This document shows positions 1-5,858 of a stretch of 16,014 nucleotides of DNA, piece by piece. The notes under the pieces are model-generated. The model made no database searches and was not told where the DNA came from. It saw only the letters and a list, made by a program, of their open reading frames with translations. Source of the DNA: Acidobacteriota bacterium (lineage in GTDB: Bacteria > Acidobacteriota > Terriglobia > Bryobacterales > Bryobacteraceae); contig JAJYKC010000005.1 of assembly GCA_021788955.1 (NCBI GenBank), forward strand, positions 1 through 16,014, in the 5' to 3' direction. Numbering within the stretch: the first letter of the stretch is position 1; the number at the start of each line of letters is the position of its first letter. The position numbers and the translations under genes are program-made.

Positions 1-34
1 GCTGAGCATCAACTCCCAGCATCCCGACCCTCCC

Positions 35-92
35 CTTCAGGCTCATCTTGTGTGAGAAACAACCCCTCGCTTCAGGCTCATCTTGTATGAGA
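35..92. repeat. Pair of 23-bp direct repeats, 35 bp apart, upstream of greA
   Basis: A 23-bp unit beginning CTTCAGGCTCATCTTG occurs at 35-57 and again at 70-92, with one mismatch (G versus A). Each copy contains a small inverted repeat. In the second copy CTCAT/ATGAG flanks CTTGT, and TCTTGT (81-86) also pairs with ACAAGA (92-97). The copies lie about 30-60 bp upstream of the predicted greA -10 element, so they could be paired regulator half-sites or a locally duplicated palindrome. No protein-coding gene was recognised in 1-155. Confidence 0.6.
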
Positions 93-124
93 CAAGACTA
101 AGCGACCTGAAACGGGGCTACATC

Positions 125-133
125 TGCCATAAT
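125..133 (+). promoter_or_regulatory. Extended -10 promoter candidate for greA
   Basis: The sequence TGC-CATAAT (125-133) matches an extended -10 element (TGn plus five of six bases of TATAAT). No good -35 hexamer is seen at 16-18 bp; CTGAAA at 107-112 is a weak four-of-six match with 15-bp spacing. The start of transcription would fall about 15 nt before the greA start codon, leaving a very short leader that still contains TGAGGA (138-143) as a ribosome-binding site. Confidence 0.4.
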
Positions 134-155
134 GGCCTGAGGACCGCAGTAGCGA

Positions 156-617
156 ATGGAAGAGCTCAAGAAGAAACTCGAAACCGAGATTGCAGCTCTG
201 GAATACGAGTTGCGAAACGAGTTGCCCAAAGAGATCTTGAAAGCCCGCGCTCACGGGGACCTCAGCGAGAACGCCGAATACCATGCGGCCAAGGAGCGCC
301 AGGGGTTGGTGAACGCGCGCCTGGGGCAGCTTCACGCGCGGCTTCGCGAACTGTCCATGGTGGACATGTCGAAGATCCCACGCGATCGGGTCGGTCTCGG
401 CTCGAGCGTAGTGGTGCTCGATTTGAAGAAGGAAGAGGAAATCACCTACCGTCTGGTGACGAGCGAGGAGGCCGACGTGCAAAAGGGCCTTATCTCGACG
501 AGTTCGCCGATCGGCCGCGGCCTGTTGGGGAAGAAGGTAGGCGATGCCGTGCGCATCCAGATTCCGGGAGGTTTCCGGGAGTTGGAGATCCTGCAGCTCA
601 CGACGATTCATGACTGA
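156..617 (+). CDS. greA: Transcription elongation factor GreA
   Basis: Cytoplasmic RNA-polymerase-binding factor that stimulates cleavage of the 3' end of backtracked transcripts so elongation can resume. The 153-residue product matches the usual GreA length. Residues 1-70 form the charged N-terminal antiparallel coiled coil, with the diagnostic GDLSENAEYHAAKE segment at residues 34-47. D35 and E38 correspond to the acidic tip residues that coordinate Mg2+ in the secondary channel of polymerase. Residues 78-153 form the FKBP-like C-terminal domain, with the conserved ISTSSPIGRGLLGKKVGD stretch at 113-130. The ATG is preceded by TGAGGA about 12 nt upstream. A CDP-alcohol phosphatidyltransferase gene follows 74 bp downstream on the same strand and may be co-transcribed. 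Confidence 0.97.
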   Translation: MEELKKKLETEIAALEYELRNELPKEILKARAHGDLSENAEYHAAKERQGLVNARLGQLHARLRELSMVDMSKIPRDRVGLGSSVVVLDLKKEEEITYRLVTSEEADVQKGLISTSSPIGRGLLGKKVGDAVRIQIPGGFRELEILQLTTIHD

Positions 618-691
618 GGCGCCGCTGGGCATGACTCGATCCGCACGCAACTGAAACAGGCGGCGCGGGCCGCGCGGGGAGAAGAAGGACA

Positions 692-1330
692 ATGACGTAC
701 ACACGGGCGATTGGAATCGGGGCAAGCAAAATCATCCGGATGATCGTCCACGGGCTTGCGCTGTCGAAGATCCATCCGAACGTCCTGACGTTCCTCGGTC
801 TGGTCATCAACATCGTTGCCGCGGTGACGCTCGCCGCGGGACGATTTCGCGCCGCCGGGGCGATCATCATCGGAGCGGGCCTGTTCGACATGGTCGACGG
901 CCGTGTCGCCCGGGCGACGAACCAGGTGACGCGTTTCGGCGGCTTTTTCGACTCGGTTCTTGACCGCTACTCCGATCTCGCGCTCCTCATGGGCCTGCTG
1001 GTTTACTACGGCACCATCAACCGTCCGTTCTATGTGGTGCTGACAGCGATCGTGATGACCGGCTCCGTGATGGTCAGCTATACGCGCGCCCGCTCGGAAA
1101 ACACGATTCCAAGCTGCAAGGTTGGCTTCATGGAACGGCCGGAACGTGTGGTGCTGCTGATCATCGGCGCGCTGTTCGACCGCATGGCTCCGGTACTGTG
1201 GGTCATCGCGGTGCTTTCCAACATCACGGTGGCGCATCGGATGGCGTTTACCTACCAGGAGGCGCGGCGGCTGGAGGATGCCCAACTGCGTGGGGTGCCG
1301 AGCGCGCAGCGTAGCGTGGAGCTGAAGTAG
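692..1330 (+). CDS. CDP-alcohol phosphatidyltransferase family protein
   Basis: Integral membrane enzyme that transfers a phosphatidyl group from CDP-diacylglycerol to an alcohol acceptor in phospholipid synthesis. The family signature DG-x2-AR-x8-G-x3-D-x3-D is complete at residues 69-91 (D69, G70, A73, R74, G83, D87, D91), and D66 precedes it. Several hydrophobic segments flank it (about 31-50, 54-65, 94-109, 112-130, 150-180). The MERPERVV segment after an SYTRARSE stretch resembles inositol-phosphate or archaetidylinositol-phosphate type synthases more than classical PgsA, so the acceptor (glycerol-3-phosphate or inositol-phosphate) is not settled. The start is ATG at 692 with AAGGA just upstream and GGGGAG further out. 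It is 212 residues long and lies downstream of greA. The opposite strand is open over the whole gene, but that reading is a low-complexity shadow. Confidence 0.92.
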   Translation: MTYTRAIGIGASKIIRMIVHGLALSKIHPNVLTFLGLVINIVAAVTLAAGRFRAAGAIIIGAGLFDMVDGRVARATNQVTRFGGFFDSVLDRYSDLALLMGLLVYYGTINRPFYVVLTAIVMTGSVMVSYTRARSENTIPSCKVGFMERPERVVLLIIGALFDRMAPVLWVIAVLSNITVAHRMAFTYQEARRLEDAQLRGVPSAQRSVELK

Positions 1331-1343
1331 CCCCTCGAGCAAG

Positions 1344-1371
1344 AAAAAAGCCCCGGCTTTCGCCGGGGCTT
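1344..1371 (-). terminator. Intrinsic terminator of the minus-strand microprotein gene
   Basis: A perfect 10-bp stem (AAGCCCCGGC at 1348-1357 with GCCGGGGCTT at 1362-1371) closes a four-base loop that reads GAAA on the minus strand. It is followed on the minus strand by six T residues (1349-1344, partly in the stem). The T tract exists only for minus-strand transcription, so this ends the small gene at 1414-1482. It may also slow plus-strand transcription out of the phosphatidyltransferase gene, but no T-run follows on that side. Confidence 0.85.
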
Positions 1372-1393
1372 GCATGAACCCTGGAAACCGCTA

Positions 1394-1407
1394 GCCCCTA
1401 TCGGGGC
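1394..1407 (-). other. Second 3' hairpin after the microprotein gene
   Basis: GCCCC (1394-1398) and GGGGC (1403-1407) form a perfect 5-bp stem with a four-base loop, 6 bp beyond the stop codon of the minus-strand microprotein gene and before the terminator. It could stabilise the 3' end of the short transcript. It has no T-run of its own. Confidence 0.45.
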
Positions 1408-1413
1408 GGCTTG

Positions 1414-1482
1414 CTACTTTTTCTTCTTCGGAGCAGCCTTCTTCGCGGGCTTCTTGGCGGCTTTCTTTGTCGCGTTCTTCAT
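1414..1482 (-). CDS. 22-residue lysine/alanine-rich basic microprotein (histone-H1-tail-like)
   Basis: This short gene starts at ATG (1482-1480) and ends at TAG (1416-1414). The product is 22 residues: M-K-N-A-T followed by KKAAKKPAKKAAPKKKK. Twelve residues are lysine, seven are alanine and two are proline, with no acidic residue, in the AKKPAKKAA register of histone H1 tails and bacterial Hc1/AlgP-type basic proteins. AGGGAGA (1497-1491) lies 8 nt upstream as a well-placed Shine-Dalgarno. A TTGACT/TATATA promoter and a strong terminator bracket it on the same strand. The same frame is open further upstream with another ATG at 1537, but that start falls at the -10 element and lacks a binding site. 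Nucleic-acid or polyanion binding is inferred from composition only. Alternatively the transcript could be a small RNA with a chance reading frame. Confidence 0.65.
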   Translation of the reverse strand: MKNATKKAAKKPAKKAAPKKKK

Positions 1483-1508
1483 CGAGTGATTCTCCCTAAC
1501 ATCAAATT

Positions 1509-1528
1509 TGCGATCCAGAAAGATCGCA
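1509..1528 (-). promoter_or_regulatory. 5' leader hairpin of the microprotein transcript
   Basis: TGCGATC (1509-1515) and GATCGCA (1522-1528) form a perfect 7-bp stem around a six-base loop. It sits directly after the predicted transcription start and ends 12 nt before the Shine-Dalgarno. It could protect the 5' end of the RNA or be an operator palindrome. Confidence 0.5.
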
Positions 1529-1538
1529 GTGTGATTCA

Positions 1539-1568
1539 TATATAAGGTTGTTTGAGATGAAAGTCAAG
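1539..1568 (-). promoter_or_regulatory. Sigma-70-type promoter for the microprotein gene
   Basis: On the minus strand TTGACT (1568-1563, five of six consensus) and TATATA (1544-1539, within TTATATATG) are separated by 18 bp. This is the clearest promoter in the window and lies in a locally AT-rich stretch. The start of transcription would be near 1531, giving a leader of about 50 nt and a total transcript of about 185 nt down to the terminator at 1344. Confidence 0.65.
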
Positions 1569-1731
1569 AAAAAAATGCACGACGCCATCCTGCGGACGCG
1601 GTCGTGGGAGGATTCGAAACCAAAAAACACTTCTCACAAGAAATGTTTTGGCTCTGGCGCCTACATTTTTGTACTTCCATGTTTCAGACCGGAGTCGCCC
1701 GCGGATTCGCGCTGCGCTACGATACGAATTG

Positions 1732-2445
1732 ATGCGGACGCGCTGGCTCGCGGTCGTCATCTTCGCTCTCGGGGTGCTCGAAAGCGGTTGTGCGCGTCGC
1801 CATGCGCACGTCGCTACCTTGCCGCGTCCCCTTTCTGCCCCGCCGCCGATGACGCCCGCCGAAGTCGAAGCCATCGACGGCACTACTGGCGTCGCGAGTT
1901 GGTATGGCGTTCCTTATGATGGACGGCCCGCCGCCGACGGCGAGATTTACCACATGGAAGATCTTGTCGCCGCGCACCGGACCCTACCGTTCGGCACGAT
2001 GCTCCGCGTGACGAACCTGTCGAACAACGCTTCGGTGGACGTCCGCATCATCGACCGCGGACCGTTCGTGGACGGGCGCATCATCGACCTGTCGAAAGGC
2101 GCCGCAAGGCAGATCGCGATGATCGGTCCTGGAACGGCGCGTGTCCGGCTGAATCTGATCAGTGCCCCCACGAACCCAGGGCCCTCTCTGTTCGCGGTGC
2201 AGATCGGCGCCTTTGCTGACAAGCGGAACGCCGAAGCGATCGAGGCGCGGCTCGGTTCGCGCTATGGCCCGGTGCGGCTTGTTCTCCGCTCTGGCGCTCC
2301 GCCGCTCTGGCGCGTTCTGGTAGGGGAAACGGAAACCACCGCGGCCGCGCAGGCACTCGCCGCGAGTCTCCACCGCGAAACCGGTGCATCCTTCGTTGTC
2401 AGCCTCGAAGGCGTTCCCGGCGTCGCGGCGGAAAATTCCCGGTAG
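1732..2445 (+). CDS. rlpA: Septal ring lytic transglycosylase RlpA family protein (DPBB + SPOR)
   Basis: Envelope protein of the RlpA family, whose characterised members bind and can cleave naked (denuded) glycan strands at the septum. From ATG 1732 (237 residues) it starts with a hydrophobic leader ending at C20, then a proline-rich linker, a double-psi beta-barrel domain (about residues 52-143) and a C-terminal SPOR domain (about 152-226). The conserved residues of active RlpA proteins are present: E71 in DGEIYH, H82 in AAHRTLPFGT and D108 in IDRGPF. The lipobox (L-E-S-G before C20) is imperfect, since position -3 is E rather than L, so lipidation is probable but not certain. The frame is open upstream to 1648, but this ATG puts the signal peptide at the N-terminus. 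Its ribosome-binding site is weak. Confidence 0.92.
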   Translation: MRTRWLAVVIFALGVLESGCARRHAHVATLPRPLSAPPPMTPAEVEAIDGTTGVASWYGVPYDGRPAADGEIYHMEDLVAAHRTLPFGTMLRVTNLSNNASVDVRIIDRGPFVDGRIIDLSKGAARQIAMIGPGTARVRLNLISAPTNPGPSLFAVQIGAFADKRNAEAIEARLGSRYGPVRLVLRSGAPPLWRVLVGETETTAAAQALAASLHRETGASFVVSLEGVPGVAAENSR

Positions 2446-2536
2446 ATTTTCGCCGCCCTCAGGCCACTACCTGATCTAGGCTATTCAGCGTCGGTATTCC
2501 ACTTTCGCTCACGGGCCTACGAGGGAGAACTTTGTT

Positions 2537-3514
2537 GTGGCGGCATACGCAGCCGAGTGCGTTCAAGTTTTCGTCGGCAAGTCGCCACAGGCGCGACATG
2601 TCAACCGGCAGATTCAGCAGTACAGCCAATCTCGTTGGCCGGTACTGATTCTCGGCGAAACCGGTACCGGCAAAGAGGTAGCCGCCCGCGCCATTCACCA
2701 GCTCAATCCGCGAGGGCCGTTTGTACCCATCGACTGTTCGGCCATCGTCGGGCCGCTGATGGAAAGCGAACTCTTCGGGCACGTCAAGGGATCGTTCACC
2801 GGCGCCATTGCCCAGAAGATCGGCCTGATCGAAGCCGCTCATGGCGGCACCGCATTTCTCGACGAGATCGGCGAGCTGCCGCTCGACATGCAGGTCAAAC
2901 TACTGCGTGTTCTCCAGGAGAAGGAGTTCCGGCCGGTCGGCTCGACGCAGGCGCGCCAAAGCGACTTCCGGGTTATCGCCGCCACAAATCGCAACCTTGC
3001 TGTCGAGGCCGAACAGGGCCGCTTCCGGCGGGATCTTTACTATCGGCTCAACGTGGTCACTCTGCGGCTTCCCGCGCTTCGGGACCGCCGAGAGGACATC
3101 CCGCTTCTCATCGAACACTTCCTGGCGCGTTATGGCGGCGCGCATCAGCTTACGGCGGAGACGGTCGAGATGATGGTGTCCTATTCGTGGCCGGGCAATG
3201 TGCGGGAGCTCGAGAACTGCATTCACCGCCTGCTTGCATCCGGCCCCGGCCCGCTCCTGCAGAAACAGGATCTGCCCTCGGCGCTGCAGAACCACGCCCG
3301 GCAGGCGGCATTCGAGCGATCGGGAGCCGCATCCGGCGCGCGAGGCGAACCGGATGAAATCGTTCCGCTTGCGGAGGTTGAACGCCGGGCGATCCTTCAC
3401 GCACTCCGTACCACCAAAGGCGACCGCGCCACCGCCGCACACATGCTGGGCATCGGGCGCACGACGTTGTACCGGAAACTGAAAGAGTACGCAGTCGAAA
3501 ACGTGAACGCCTGA
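2537..3514 (+). CDS. Sigma-54-dependent transcriptional activator without sensory domain
   Basis: AAA+ enhancer-binding protein that remodels sigma-54 RNA polymerase using ATP. The 325-residue product consists almost entirely of the central domain: Walker A GETGTGKE at residues 40-47, the sigma-54 contact loop GSFTGA at 85-90 (consensus GAFTGA), Walker [11 protein letters not shown] at 103-112, and the arginine-finger region [11 protein letters not shown] Fis-type helix-turn-helix follows at about 283-320 ([20 protein letters not shown]). There is no receiver, GAF or PAS domain; only about 12 residues precede the AAA+ core. The start is GTG with GGGAG 9 nt upstream. It may act constitutively or be controlled by a partner protein in trans, as PspF is. 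A glycosyltransferase gene starts 36 bp downstream. No convincing -24/-12 sigma-54 promoter was found nearby. Confidence 0.93.
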   Translation: MAAYAAECVQVFVGKSPQARHVNRQIQQYSQSRWPVLILGETGTGKEVAARAIHQLNPRGPFVPIDCSAIVGPLMESELFGHVKGSFTGAIAQKIGLIEAAHGGTAFLDEIGELPLDMQVKLLRVLQEKEFRPVGSTQARQSDFRVIAATNRNLAVEAEQGRFRRDLYYRLNVVTLRLPALRDRREDIPLLIEHFLARYGGAHQLTAETVEMMVSYSWPGNVRELENCIHRLLASGPGPLLQKQDLPSALQNHARQAAFERSGAASGARGEPDEIVPLAEVERRAILHALRTTKGDRATAAHMLGIGRTTLYRKLKEYAVENVNA

Positions 3515-3550
3515 GCCGCCGGCCGCTTCAGCCGTGCAATTGTTGCTAGC

Positions 3551-4612
3551 GTGAAGAGCGTGCGCATCGCCCTCGACGCCAGCTACAGCCTTGGCAGGCA
3601 CCTCACGGGCGTGGGCGTGTACTCCCGCGAGATCCTACACGGGCTTGCCGCCGCTCATCCGGAGATACGCTGGCTGTGGTGCTACCGCGCACACCGCTGG
3701 CGTGAGTCGGCCTCCGGGGGGCTTCCCGCAAATGTGAGCCGCCGCCTGTTGTGGCGCGCTCCTTTAGCTCACGGAGTGGAACTGTTCCATGCTCTTAACC
3801 AGCGCGTCGATTCCGCGAGCCCCGGCCGTATCGTTTCCACGTTCCACGATCTGTTCGTGCTCACTGCCGAGTATTCCAGCCCGGAGTTCCGGGCGCGGTT
3901 TGCTCAGCAGGCTCGACAGGCCGCCGCGCGCAGCCACCGCATCATCGCCGTTTCCGCTTTCACCGCACGGCAAGTGGAAGAGCTGCTGGGGGTGGAGCGA
4001 GAACGCATCCGTGTCATCCCACACGGCGTTTACCTCCCCTCTCAGACACCACCAGCGGAAAGGCGTGAGCGGTTGATTCTGTTCGCCGGCGCCATCCAGA
4101 AGCGCAAGAATCTCGAACGGCTCATCGACGCCTTCGAACAATGTGAGCCGGGCTGGCGCCTGGTACTTGCCGGTTCTCAAGGCTACGGCGCGGCGTCGGT
4201 GCTCGATCGGATCGCGCGCAGCCCGAGGCGTTCCGATATAGCGACGCCGGGCTATGTTTCGGATGCCGGTCTGCACGATTTGCTTTCACGCGCTTCGGTA
4301 TTTGCCTTTCCTTCGCTTGATGAGGGCTTCGGGATTCCGGTGTTAGAGGCAATGGCATGGGGCGTTCCCGTACTGACGTCGAACTGCTCCGCGCTGCCTG
4401 AAGCGGCCGGCGACGCGGCACTGCTCGCCGACCCACTGAATACTGAGTCGATTACGCAGGCTCTCCTCGCACTCACCGCGGACGAAGCGCTACGCGCGGA
4501 TCTCGTTGAGCGTGGCCTCAGGAGGGCCAAACAGTTTCCGTGGGAGGCGGCGGTGCAAAAAACGTGGGGTGTTTATAACGAGTTGCTCGGCATCGGGCCT
4601 AGCGGGGAGTAA
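3551..4612 (+). CDS. Glycosyltransferase family 4 (group 1) protein
   Basis: Retaining GT-B glycosyltransferase that moves a sugar from an activated donor to a glycan or lipid acceptor, probably in surface polysaccharide assembly. The 353-residue product begins with a Rossmann segment followed by the glycine-rich loop GRHLTGVGVYSRE (15-27). The middle carries a VIPHGV stretch (155-160), then the donor-binding LFAGAIQKRKNLERLIDAF segment (177-195). The E-x7-E signature of the family is at E258 to E266 (EGFGIPVLE), followed by GVPVLTS. The start codon is GTG at 3551, 36 bp after the sigma-54 activator stop, without a clear ribosome-binding site, so expression may rely on the upstream gene. Donor and acceptor cannot be read from the sequence. 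It converges with the next gene across 12 bp. Confidence 0.92.
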   Translation: MKSVRIALDASYSLGRHLTGVGVYSREILHGLAAAHPEIRWLWCYRAHRWRESASGGLPANVSRRLLWRAPLAHGVELFHALNQRVDSASPGRIVSTFHDLFVLTAEYSSPEFRARFAQQARQAAARSHRIIAVSAFTARQVEELLGVERERIRVIPHGVYLPSQTPPAERRERLILFAGAIQKRKNLERLIDAFEQCEPGWRLVLAGSQGYGAASVLDRIARSPRRSDIATPGYVSDAGLHDLLSRASVFAFPSLDEGFGIPVLEAMAWGVPVLTSNCSALPEAAGDAALLADPLNTESITQALLALTADEALRADLVERGLRRAKQFPWEAAVQKTWGVYNELLGIGPSGE

Positions 4613-4624
4613 GGGGGACCGTCG

Positions 4625-4945
4625 CTATCGCTGGGTCGAATCGTCGTCTACCGCGATCTTCAACGCGCGCAGGAAGTTCTGATCCTGCGATGTCAGCCTG
4701 ATCTTTCCAGTGGACTCAATCCGGCGCTTGGCAGGAGGCTGTTCGGTGGCGGCGCCTTCCTCAGCTTCCTCCGGCGCTCCCTCCTCACGCTTGTTGAATC
4801 CGATTGTCGCCTCGAGCACAAGGAAGACGTCGTAGCCGGCCTTCTTGATCTCACCAATCGCTCCCGCAATACGGTCCGAGTCCGAGAGCGACTCGTTGAT
4901 CGCGTGGCCCAACTCTTCCATTAGCTTCTTGAGTCGATCTTCCAA
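4625..4945 (-). CDS. Hypothetical protein, helical N-terminus with acidic linker
   Basis: Not assigned to a known family. The 106-residue product starts with an amphipathic helical region (EDRLKKLMEELGHAINESL, about 2-20), followed by a mixed region that may form an alpha/beta fold (GYDVFLVLEATIGF). Next come an acidic low-complexity linker (EEGAPEEAEEGAATEQPP) and a conserved-looking basic end (KIRLTSQDQNFLRALKIAVDDD). No signal peptide or membrane segment is present. The start chosen is TTG (4945-4943) because AAAGAGGT lies about 7 nt upstream; an internal ATG eight codons later is the alternative. It converges with the glycosyltransferase and lies 270 bp downstream of the frameshifted secreted-protein gene on the same strand. 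The reading is coding-like, and the opposite strand has no gene. Confidence 0.72.
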   Translation of the reverse strand: MEDRLKKLMEELGHAINESLSDSDRIAGAIGEIKKAGYDVFLVLEATIGFNKREEGAPEEAEEGAATEQPPAKRRIESTGKIRLTSQDQNFLRALKIAVDDDSTQR

Positions 4946-5017
4946 AGGATGACCTCTTTCCTACAGACGGCCGTTCAGCGCCTTTCTCCTCTACTATTCT
5001 GGATGTCAGTTGGAGGA

Positions 5018-5039
5018 CCGGAGTTTCACGAATCTCCGG
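5018..5039. other. 6-bp hairpin upstream of the 106-residue gene
   Basis: CCGGAG (5018-5023) and CTCCGG (5034-5039) form a perfect stem with a ten-base loop, about 70 bp before the minus-strand TTG start. It has no T-run, so it is not a terminator. It may be part of the 5' region of that gene or an operator. Confidence 0.3.
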
Positions 5040-5092
5040 CAGACGGTCCTCACCATCCTCTCCCAATATCGGCGCATTCCACGCTTCGCTTT

Positions 5093-5200
5093 ACCGTCCC
5101 TGGCGCCGGGCAAACTTCTAACGATAAGGGTACACCATTCCGGACTGCGCTGCGGGGCTATTTTCGCGTGTTGCCGGCCGGTTCGACCCCGGCGGACGGT
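5093..5200 (+). other. tRNA-like or long-stem element in intergenic DNA
   Basis: ACCGTCC (5093-5099) is perfectly complementary to GGACGGT (5194-5200). Immediately inside the 3' arm is a perfect T-arm: stem GCCGG (5177-5181), loop TTCGACC (5182-5188), stem CCGGC (5189-5193). In the same bases a competing long stem can form: ACCGTC/GACGGT plus CGCCGGG (5104-5110)/CCCGGCG (5188-5194) with a 5-nt bulge. No normal D-arm or anticodon arm could be folded in the 77 nt between, and no CCA is encoded, so it is not called a tRNA. The 4946-5215 gap that holds it contains no recognised gene. Confidence 0.3.
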
Positions 5201-5215
5201 CGCGCCGCGCGGTGC

Positions 5216-5858
5216 TCACAAGCCCGGAAACCGCGTGGGAACACAACGGATGTCCGCCGCATCCCCATCGCAGTAGATTTCGCCTCGCGCCACATATTCG
5301 GCGCGCGACGGAAACCTGCCGGCGGGCTCGAACGGGTACCAGAGAGGGAAGGACAGGTCCTCCACGAACCACGAGTCGGTCCGGATTGTCACCGTAACAT
5401 GACGTTCGCCCAACGCGGCTTGGAGCGCCCTCGCCACCAGCCGTGCATCCAACGGCGTTGGCAATACTGCGGTTTTGACGTAACAATCGACGCGCACCCG
5501 GTTCGGAACCCGCGGACGCAACGGGCGAGGGAGCACAGCGACGTGCAACTCCAGGAGTTCGTAAGCGTGACTCCCGGCGCGAAAAATCGTTGGATCGCTT
5601 CCGGAAAGGATTCGTCGCGAAACGTTCTTCCCATCTGTCTGTTGAAGCAAAGCATTGGAGCCGATAGCCAAAACCCTTGCGGCGCGAACCGGCCAACGCC
5701 CTTGAGCTTCTCGATACCGGGCCTCGATCTGCTGTCACGGTCAAGAGCCGATCCACTTCCCGGTCGACGATCCTCGCCTGATCGAGATCCGCCGGGCGCG
5801 CTCCTGCCGCGGAGAGCATAACAACAACGAGCAGAGCGCCGAATCCGGATCTTCTCAT
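5216..5858 (-). pseudogene. Secreted hypothetical protein gene with apparent +1 frameshift
   Basis: The start codon ATG (5858-5856) overlaps the stop of the upstream hydrolase gene as ATGA, the usual arrangement for translational coupling. It encodes a signal peptide (MRRSGFGALLVVVMLSAAGA, then RPADLDQARIVDREVDRLL). That frame then turns Arg/Ser-rich. The coding character continues in another frame from about 5734 (QQIEARYREAQGRW, then RVLAIGSNALLQQTDGKNV) to the TGA at 5218-5216. The distance from start to stop is 643 nt, one more than a multiple of three, so a single extra base between about 5735 and 5690 would explain it. Restored, the product would be about 213 residues. If the upstream part is ignored, the body can be read alone from TTG 5671 (151 residues). 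Function is unknown. A sequencing error cannot be excluded. Confidence 0.6.

Noticed and set aside
608..1375. 255-codon minus-strand frame over the CDP-alcohol phosphatidyltransferase gene
   Set aside because: Antisense to a gene with a complete catalytic signature, His/Arg-rich, and runs into the terminator.
2446..2536. Sigma-54 (-24/-12) promoter near the activator gene
   Set aside because: No TGGC-N-GC pair with the required spacing was found in this gap or in the other gaps read.
5093..5201. Calling a tRNA gene from the T-arm and acceptor-like stem
   Set aside because: No D-arm or anticodon arm pairs correctly in the 77 intervening bases, the length is wrong for ordinary tRNAs, and an alternative long stem uses the same bases. 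Kept only as a structural observation.
4949..5821. 290-codon plus-strand frame over the intergenic gap and frameshifted gene
   Set aside because: Pro/Arg/Ser-rich composition with no domain. The minus strand has the signal peptide, the coupled start and a coding-like body.
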